Positions 56,700 through 64,000 of a stretch of 64,000 bases of DNA are shown one piece after another. The DNA comes from Telmatactis stephensoni (lineage: Eukaryota > Cnidaria > Anthozoa > Actiniaria > Isophelliidae). The notes under the pieces were generated by a model. The model did no database searches. It had not been told where the DNA came from and was given only the letters and a program-made list of their open reading frames with translations. The stretch's first letter is position 1; every line of letters starts with the position of its first letter. The translations under genes were made by a program, and so were the position numbers. Where the stretch lies: positions 1 to 64,000 of the forward strand of contig JALIZF010001822.1 of assembly GCA_029948255.1 (NCBI GenBank). Direction: 5' to 3'.

Positions 56700-58820
56700 A
56701 AGAAAGAACACGTTTTCATAAGAAATAGGCCATAGGCACTAACAGGTCACGTGACCCTATCTCCCGTAAATCAAGCGGCACCATCAAAATAATCGCCAGA
56801 AATAGAAAGAGCACCTTCCTATTAGTAAACATGCAAAGTTTCAGCTCATGAGATGTAATAAAGGTTAGGATTTCAATAGTTCTGGGCCATTCCAAATCTT
56901 ATTTCTGCAGCAAAATATATGTTGTTCTAATGGCAAGATTTATCATTTTTTCTAATAATTATTATTTTTATTATTATATTAATAGTAATAATAATAATTT
57001 ATTACGTATAGGGCGCAGGATTCATATGAATATGAATATTTCTCTATGAAATAAGTTAAAGCACTTATTCTTTTCCTTGTAAAATGCCGTTTTTGTCATT
57101 CTAAAGGTTAAATAAATAAATATGCAGTGGCTGCCAGCTGAGTAATTATGTTAAAGACAAGAAAAACAGTTTTCTATACCGAAATATATAATGTGATTAC
57201 GTGATAGGTATACTTTGCAAAAGCCGCCAACCTTGTTGAGATCAGCTAGAGTTAAATTCACCAAATATTTTCATAACAAATATATTGTTTTGTTGTATTG
57301 AGATAAGTCTAAAATTATTTTTGTTGCTATTCAAATTAAAACTCTGCAGCTGTTTCCAAACATCTACAAACAGGTCTTCGAGTTCTTACGTCAAACAGAA
57401 AATTTTATCTCTAAATTAAACAACAACTAGATGTGGTGATAATTATCATATTGCGGTAATGATAAAGGTATTAAATTAAACCCAAGACATCAGTCCAAAA
57501 TATAGCTATACAAAAGACGTTTAGCGTGGATTGTTCGACACTATTATTTTCGAAGATCATGGTTTGATCCAGTCAGTAGTATAACGAAAGCTTTCAGGTC
57601 TTCTAACTTCTAACTTTGGAGTAAAGAGTCAAAATATCTCCTGAAACACCCGTTTCTTTCCTCTTTTCTTTCTTCTTTCTTTCTTTCTTTCTTTCTTTTC
57701 ATTTTCTTTTTTCTATCTATCTTTCTTTCTTTCCTTCGTTCGTTTGTTCGTTCTTTCTTTCGATCTCATTCGTTCGTTCTTTCTTTCATTCTTTCTTTCG
57801 TCTATTTGTCTTTCGTTCGTTTGTTAGTTCGAACATTTGTTGATTCTTTCTTTAGTTTCTTTTTCTTTCTTTCTTTCTTTTGTATTTTCTCACGTCTCTG
57901 TCGATGACAAAGTTCTGTAGTATACTGCCAAACATATTTATAGTATACGTATCTAGTGTACATATCGCTAAGACATTTGAGCCTTCTCGTGTTAATTTTC
58001 AGTTGTCTATGTTGAAGACTTTTCATTTGCCTAATTCTTTTCTGGGGGTAGTTTCAAGAAGTTCTATGTTTCATGATAGTGCGTGTTTTTAGTTTACGGT
58101 GATAAATATCAAAACACAACATTTAAAAATTGAACTCGGGAATGTGCTTACTTTTCATAGACAAAACAGCAAATAATTAAATTTCTGTCGGCATACGTAG
58201 ATATGTTTTGTCAATTAAAGATAGTGACATTCAGAGTTGTAAGTCTTTTTAAAATCATCACAATTTTTTTACTGTTGAGTCATTATTTAAAACTATCATC
58301 TTCCTTGTCCTTGGTGTCGTTTTTTTGTTCATCACTTCATTATAAATTTTTGTTTTATCGCCCGATATAGCTACTGAAATTTCGTCTACCTTTCGTATCA
58401 TTTCATCTCTTTTTCTTCTATCCTTCTCCCAGGATTTTCTCTCTTGCTATTTGCTTCTTTTTTTACCTTCTTTCTCCTCTTTTCTTTATTTTTATTACTG
58501 ATTCTTATAATTTGTTAAATTAGCAAAACAAACACAACCCTTAGCCAATAATTTTCGCATAATTTTAACATTACCTACAACACCAGAGCAATCTTAGAAA
58601 ATCCATTGCTAATAGAAAGTGGGGCCATTGAACAACCATTAATAGTGCTAGTGATATTTGGAATAAATTAGATTTATCTTTAGAGAGTTTTAAGCAGGAC
58701 TTAAGACGTGTTAATAATTCATAGCCTACTGAATTTTATCTATACGAGCTTAGTTTATATATCAATTATTTAATTTTTTTACTAGTTTAAGTCTTTTTAT
58801 ATTTTTATATTCATATTTAT
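56700..58820. other. Non-coding AT-rich stretch with CTTT microsatellite
   Basis: I looked on the minus strand for the missing DIS3L N-terminal exons and saw none. A (CTTT)n tract with TTCG variants lies at 57660-57880. No gene recognised. Confidence 0.5.
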
Positions 58821-58827
58821 TTAGACA

Positions 58828-59092
58828 TACAGCGTTTTGCAAAAATTCTGTAAAGGCAAAGTATATACATATATACAATTTGCATATTTTCAAATTTCTC
58901 CAAAATAGCACCTTTTTCGTAAAACGTCGTGTCAACTTGTTTATAACCATTAAATCTGAATAACTGCATCGTTACTTTGCAAAGAATTTGTATTTCCTCC
59001 TATATTTTAGCGATTTTAGTTTGACAATTACCCATAATGTACCTGATATATGTATATACTTGGCTTTTACAGAATTCTTGCAAAACGCTGTA
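58828..59092. mobile_element. 265-bp TA-flanked MITE (mariner-like ends)
   Basis: TACAGCGTTTTGCAAAAATT... and its reverse complement ...GAATTCTTGCAAAACGCTGTA close an AT-rich body; pairing extends over 40 bp (CTGTAAA, GTATATAC). TA at each tip. Confidence 0.85.
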
Positions 59093-59579
59093 TATATACC
59101 AATTTTTTTGTTTTATTTGATGATTCTTCTGTAAATCCGTCACTGTTGTGAAGTTGATCTCCTCATTCAAGATTATTATTATTAATATTATTTTATCAAT
59201 AGAATTTTTACTTTATCAATAGAATTTTCATCCAAACTGAAGGATATTTCCAAAATAATTTTTCATATTAGTTCCAAAATGAGAAGGCAACAGCTATATA
59301 ACTAGCAAAGCATTTTTACTCTTCAACACTTTTGTATAAAGAAGAGCAATTCAAATGGACGTATGAATTTTAATCAGTACTATTATAAGGTCTGTCAATG
59401 CTGAATTCGTTAGCTCTTCTCCTTTCCCTTTCATTCACTTTTCTTCATGCAATCTATCTAATATCTTTTCGTTTTTCATTCCTTTTCATTCTTCTTTTAT
59501 TCTTTCACCCACTTCTTTTCTTTTCTCCTTTACTTCGCTGCATACAGCTGTTTTTCATATGTATATGATTACCTCTCGG

Positions 59580-59870
59580 CACAAGTCCGGCGAGGTACGG
59601 CGTAGTAATCCTAACGTAGCCGTAGCGTAACGTGTCCGTTACGTGTCGTAACGTATCCGATGCTTATAGTATCTGTATCGTATCCCTTGCGGATACAAAA
59701 CCGTACCGTAACGTGTCCGTTGCGTGTCGTGTATCAAAACACTCAAATTACGTGCAGCGGTTGTGAGTTGCGTGTGGTAGTGTCAGTTGCGTGCTATAAA
59801 GTGGTCGTGGCCAGTTGCAGTGTGTTCGTTGCGTGTCGCGTATGGAAACACTCAAAGAACGTGCAGTAAT
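59580..59870. repeat. Degenerate GTAACGTGTCCGTTGCGTGTCG repeats
   Basis: A CpG-rich patch in otherwise AT-rich DNA. The motif CGT(A/T)(A/G)CGTGTC(C/G) recurs about ten times, with two copies of AAACACTCAAANNACGTGCAG. Confidence 0.7.
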
Positions 59871-60089
59871 CATGATGTAAACGTGCCATGCCATAGTTTT
59901 TAGTCATAAAACCAAACTCAAGAAATAAAATATGACGGCTTTATATAACGCAAAGCTGTTTTACAGCTGCGTAAGCAAGCCTTAAACTAGTTCATAAAAA
60001 CATTGAATAACGAAGCATTGAATGACCAAGATGATGATGATGATGATGATGTTAATGGTGTTCTAGCAAAGAAGAAAATGTTAAGTTGC

Positions 60090-60235
60090 TGATACAATAC
60101 AATACAATACATTTCATTTAGTGTTCTATTCATATAACTTTACAGAGGATATTTTCAGTTTTAGTGTTCCTTATTTTAGAGCACAAGCTAATTGTAACAA
60201 CCACAAGGCTGATCTACACAATTAGCTGGCTTAGT
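60090..60235 (-). mobile_element. LINE 3' end remnant with (TGTAT)n tail
   Basis: The minus strand ends GAATAGAACACTAAATGAAA TGTATTGTATTGTATTGTATC. The pentanucleotide tail resembles that of the CR1-like copy at 28691. No coding part remains. Confidence 0.5.
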
Positions 60236-61037
60236 AATTTATGTACTTAATGATAGCATCAACAAGAGCCCCAGTTTAATTCTCATTAACATATGCCATC
60301 AATGTAACTTAGTTAATTGCCAGTGCTAAATGCGTCAGACGTTTCTTATAATAAATATTAATATTTCATTATCAAGTCAGTTCCAAATTGTAAATGGCCA
60401 TCATTTAGATTACTTTTTCTTAACTGGGTGAGGTCATCATCAGGCAGCTGATAATACACAACAGGTGTAACTATGCATATTAAAAGCACGAGAAAGGAAA
60501 AATACAAGTCATTTTATGAAAGCAACGTCTGTGGTGTTACTAATGCTAAAAGAACAACACTTCTACAGAGGAAATCTTGCAAAGAGCCTCGCTGCACAAA
60601 CCTCAAAAGAAAAAACCATTGAGAACAGGTAAACTGAGATCGATATCAACACATCAATTCAAGGCCGGTTAATCAAAAACAGAAGTTAGACAATCACAGG
60701 AAGAAGGAGGTAGGAAAGTTGAAATATATACTTAACTAAAACGAGGTCAAAGAAAAGCTCAAAAAGAAAAGGAAAAATTTCCAAGGACTTGAGATAACAT
60801 TCGTTCTAAAAGGAGGATCAGATAACCTGAGGAACTGTCTAGATACACTTTAACAGGTGAATTTGAAAGTAAAGACGTTTTTTAATTATTACGGTAAAAA
60901 AGAAAGCCGCGCAAGCCTTTGTAAGGAAAAGAGGGAAAACTTTGAGAAAAGGAGGAAGACGCTACTAGACGCTACTTCATTAAAAAAGAAAAATTACGAG
61001 ATTCCTTGTTAGAGTACTCTAAGCACATCAAGAAAAT

Positions 61038-61997
61038 ATGATGAACTGTTCCATAAATACAACTAGCCACGAACACTCGAACATTGTTACTGTAGTTCTC
61101 ATTCCTATCCAGATATTATTAACGCTGTTAGGGAATGGTTTGGTATTCTGGTTAGTATACAAGAACAAACGATTGCGTTCAACACCCAACGTGATTTTGG
61201 TTAGCCTGTGTATAGTTAACATTTTATATATTGTTCTCCTCGTATCAAAGATGCTGTTTCGTTTCTCAAAAGATCATGAAACACCAGAGTTTTGCCTCAG
61301 TTTCTCACAGTTCTTAAAGTACGTTATAATATTTACTGAATTTCATTTGACCATTATAAGTTTGGACAGACTTCTAGCCGTAAAATATCCACTACGATAT
61401 ATAACCTGGTTAACGAAAAAACGAGTTGCTGTATTCTTCACAGTTGCGTGGTTGGTGTTTATTGCACTTTTTATTGCAAAGATTACAGCATCCATCAAGA
61501 TTTTAGACGATGACTCAGATCACAACTTTTGGAAGGGAATGGCCAACTGTCGCCGCCTCCATAACACTGCCATACTTCGCAAGAAATCAACGATAATTGC
61601 CATCAGCATTGTAACCTATCTGATACCCTTGACTATCATAGTAACGTGTTACAGCATAACATTCAAGATTGCATGGGGACAAGTCAAACAAATCTTCCCT
61701 CTCTCTGAAGTACAAGCAAGAAGGAAATCCGCCCTAAAAGCAGCAAGAACCACAGCAATTCTTATTGGCACATTTTTCCTGCTGTACACGCCTTCTCATA
61801 TTTTTGTAGGGTATGACATGATGAAAGGAGGCAGCCACTGTCAACGAAGACGCCACAGAAAATTAAGAATAGTCTTAAAGTCCTTAACAGTGTCTGCTGC
61901 CTGGATCAACCCAGTAGTCTACACACTAACCAATGCAGACTTTAAAGAAGCTTTGAAAAAGCTGTTAAACATTGAACATTTGCCGCATACAAATTAA
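61038..61997 (+). CDS. Class A (rhodopsin-like) G protein-coupled receptor, intronless
   Basis: A plasma-membrane receptor of 319 codons in one exon. Seven hydrophobic segments fall at about 16-41, 51-73, 88-109, 129-151, 184-208, 236-256 and 280-298. Landmarks: N33 in TM1 (LLGNGLVFW), C86 and C171 for the extracellular disulfide, D-R-L at 110-112 in place of the usual DRY (SLDRLLAVKYPLRY), and N-P-V-V-Y at 291-295. Possible N-glycosylation sites are N3 and N7. TM6 lacks the usual C-W-x-P (it reads FFLLYTPSH), and the final loop before TM7 is unusually basic (CQRRRHRKLR). The intronless form is common for cnidarian GPCRs, often through retroposition. Ligand unknown. ATG at 61041 is an alternative start. 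Confidence 0.92.
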   Translation: MMNCSINTTSHEHSNIVTVVLIPIQILLTLLGNGLVFWLVYKNKRLRSTPNVILVSLCIVNILYIVLLVSKMLFRFSKDHETPEFCLSFSQFLKYVIIFTEFHLTIISLDRLLAVKYPLRYITWLTKKRVAVFFTVAWLVFIALFIAKITASIKILDDDSDHNFWKGMANCRRLHNTAILRKKSTIIAISIVTYLIPLTIIVTCYSITFKIAWGQVKQIFPLSEVQARRKSALKAARTTAILIGTFFLLYTPSHIFVGYDMMKGGSHCQRRRHRKLRIVLKSLTVSAAWINPVVYTLTNADFKEALKKLLNIEHLPHTN

Positions 61998-62044
61998 CAT
62001 TAACGGTCTACGACATGACACGTAATCGTCTGTATGCCAAGTGA

Positions 62045-62805
62045 TAACACAACCACATGGGAAAGAGAGAAACTAAGGCGTATCCAGAGCCTTCCTTGTT
62101 GACAGACTATGTAACAACACAACGACATGGGAAAGAGAGAAACTAAGGCGTATGCAGAGCCTTCCTTGTTGACAGACTATGTAACAACACAACGACATGG
62201 GAAAGAGAGAAACTAAGGCGTATCCAGAGCCTTCCTTGTTGACAGACTATGTAACAACACAACGACATGGGAAAGAGAGACACTAAGGCGTATCCAGAGC
62301 CTTCCTTGTTGACAGACTATGTAACAACACAACGACATGGGAAAGAGAGACACTAAGGCGTATCCAGAGCCTTCCTTGTTGACAGACTATGTAACAACAC
62401 AACGACATGGGAAAGAGAGAAACTAAGGCGTATCCAGAGCCTTCCTTGTTGACAGACTATGTAACAACACAACGACATGGGAAAGAGAGACACTAAGGCG
62501 TATCCAGAGCCTTCCTTGTTGACAGACTATGTAACAACACAACGACATGGGAAAGAGAGAAACTAAGGCGTATCCAGAGCCTTCCTTGTTGACAGACTAT
62601 GTAACAACACAACCACATGGGAAAGAGAGACACTAAGGCGTATCCAGAGCCTTCCTTGTTGACAGACTATGTAACAACACAACCACATGGGAAAGAGAGA
62701 CAGTAAGGCGTATGCAGAGCCTTCCTTGTTGACAGACTATGTAACAACACAACGACATGGGAAGAGAGAAACTAAGGCGTATCTAGAGCCTTCCTTGTTT
62801 ACGCC
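62045..62805. repeat. 70-bp tandem repeat, ~11 copies, just after the GPCR
   Basis: Nearly identical 70-bp units containing CGACATGGGAAAGAGAGAAA and CAGAGCCTTCCTTGTTGACA. Variants are AAACTAAGG/ACACTAAGG and CGTATCC/CGTATGC. It begins about 50 bp after the stop codon, so the GPCR 3' UTR may run into it. Confidence 0.95.
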
Positions 62806-62819
62806 GGTGTTTCTTGCAA

Positions 62820-64000
62820 GGTGATTGTATGAGGAACACATTGAAACAGAAAGAGAACCATTTATAACTCAGATCCTCCTTATTTAATGCCGTTCTTTTA
62901 AAAAAACGATGTAACAATATAATGATATAGGAGAGAAAACTGACTAAGAAATGTCAAGACACTTGAAGATAATGGCTGACAGAAAAGAGAGATAAAACAG
63001 GGATCACTTGTTTACCATGTGCTAATAGAAAGGTGTGTACACCTCTCCCAAACTATTAATAATAATATAATACAGCATCTATATTCAGAACTGACTTAAG
63101 AGAAATAAGAAATAATAATTAATGTTTAGAAAGGTTTTTAAGAAGATAACCTATTATTTACCATGAGATTGCTAAAACAGAGGTGTGTAGGCCTCTAACA
63201 GACTATATAGAATATATACTCATATACTCATTTTGTTATTGTAATTTAATGGGCCCGCTGTAATTGGTCAAGCTGTAGCGGCGTTCCTGCCTTTGGCGAA
63301 GTAAATAAAAAATATATATATATATATATAGCATCAATATTCAGAATTTAAAAGAAATACGAAAAGAAGCTTACGAAGACGACGCAAAACTGAAAAAGTC
63401 GATCGCAAAAAGTGCAGAAGGCATCGGTTTTGGGGGAGAGGCTGGTAACATAACTATTCTAAACTAATTTTTCATGCTCAATCCGAATATGACTGTTACC
63501 AAGACGTATTCTGCAATCTTATACGTGTAAATGACGTATTTTGTGAATTGCTACAGTCATTTCATACTAACGGCTTTTTCATGTAATTCCAAAAGTTCCC
63601 AAACTTAAAAACAATTACCATGGCTGGAAAGAGCATATCAAAATCAGTAAAACTGTGAAGTTTGAAGGATATCAGTTGAAAAATCAAGGAGATACGAATT
63701 TTCAAAAGACGAAATTTGTTGGTATCTCTTGCATAACTGTAAGTGTTTTCATACAAAATTTCGCCAAGTGATTAGCCAAGTGATTAGCCAGTTGAATAAT
63801 GAGATTGTTTTCAGTAACGTAAAAGTTATATAATTGACAACATACACTGTATTAAGGTATCAGGGTACCCCTAGCGACCGGTGTGCGTTCAACTCTATAT
63901 TGCGCCAAAACTTTTAGTCAAAACCCCATTAAAGTATACATTTTTAGAAAGCTGAATAAATGTAGAAACTATTTCTATTATTTTTATCGTAAAATAATTT
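62820..64000. other. Non-coding AT-rich end of window
   Basis: No gene recognised. A (TA)n run lies at 63311-63330, and GTGATTAGCCA is repeated at 63768-63792. Confidence 0.5.

Overview
This is eukaryotic nuclear DNA, most likely from an anthozoan cnidarian (a stony coral or sea anemone). The evidence is many short phase-matched exons with GT-AG introns, an intronless class A GPCR, a secreted vWFA-PAN gene, and a dense load of DNA transposons, MITEs, LINE tails, tRNA-derived SINEs and minisatellites. The species is inferred, not proven.

Four host genes can be read. (1) NDUFA9, a subunit of mitochondrial complex I, is complete on the minus strand in 12 exons (24831 down to 8774; 371 codons). 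Its introns are full of mobile DNA. (2) A small gene on the minus strand (44403 to 40111, 6 exons, 278 codons) encodes a signal peptide, a vWFA domain with a MIDAS motif, and a PAN/apple-like domain. (3) DIS3L, the cytoplasmic exosome 3'-5' exoribonuclease, lies on the minus strand (56690 to 46178). I place 18 exons covering the second cold-shock domain, the RNB domain and the S1 region. The N-terminal part and one short linking exon are not placed. (4) An intronless rhodopsin-type GPCR lies on the plus strand (61038-61997).

Layout: 1-1.78 kb is a 54-bp satellite. 1.8-8.7 kb has no convincing full gene but holds a 565-bp palindrome, a tRNA-like SINE and one orphan exon. 8.7-24.8 kb is NDUFA9. 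Its intron 10 holds a 6.5-kb transposon with about 780-bp terminal inverted repeats, TTAA target duplications and a two-exon 1093-codon transposase; the intron of that transposase in turn holds a LINE fragment. 26.4-38.5 kb is a complete-looking 12-kb EnSpm/CACTA-type transposon, with CACAG termini and a TTG target duplication. It has subterminal satellites on both sides, a TNP2-like transposase on the minus strand, and a divergent eight-exon gene whose product starts with a SAM domain. Several TA-flanked MITEs are nested inside one another within it. 38.5-40.1 kb is a smaller inverted-repeat element containing a palindrome. 40.1-44.4 kb is the vWFA-PAN gene, 46.2-56.7 kb is DIS3L, and 57-64 kb is mostly AT-rich and microsatellite sequence around the GPCR and a 70-bp satellite.

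The most interesting biology is the pair of large autonomous-looking DNA transposons: the TTAA element with very long inverted repeats, and the EnSpm element whose second gene encodes a SAM-domain protein. Exon joins were made by eye from splice consensus, reading frame and recalled family resemblance; no alignment or database search was run.
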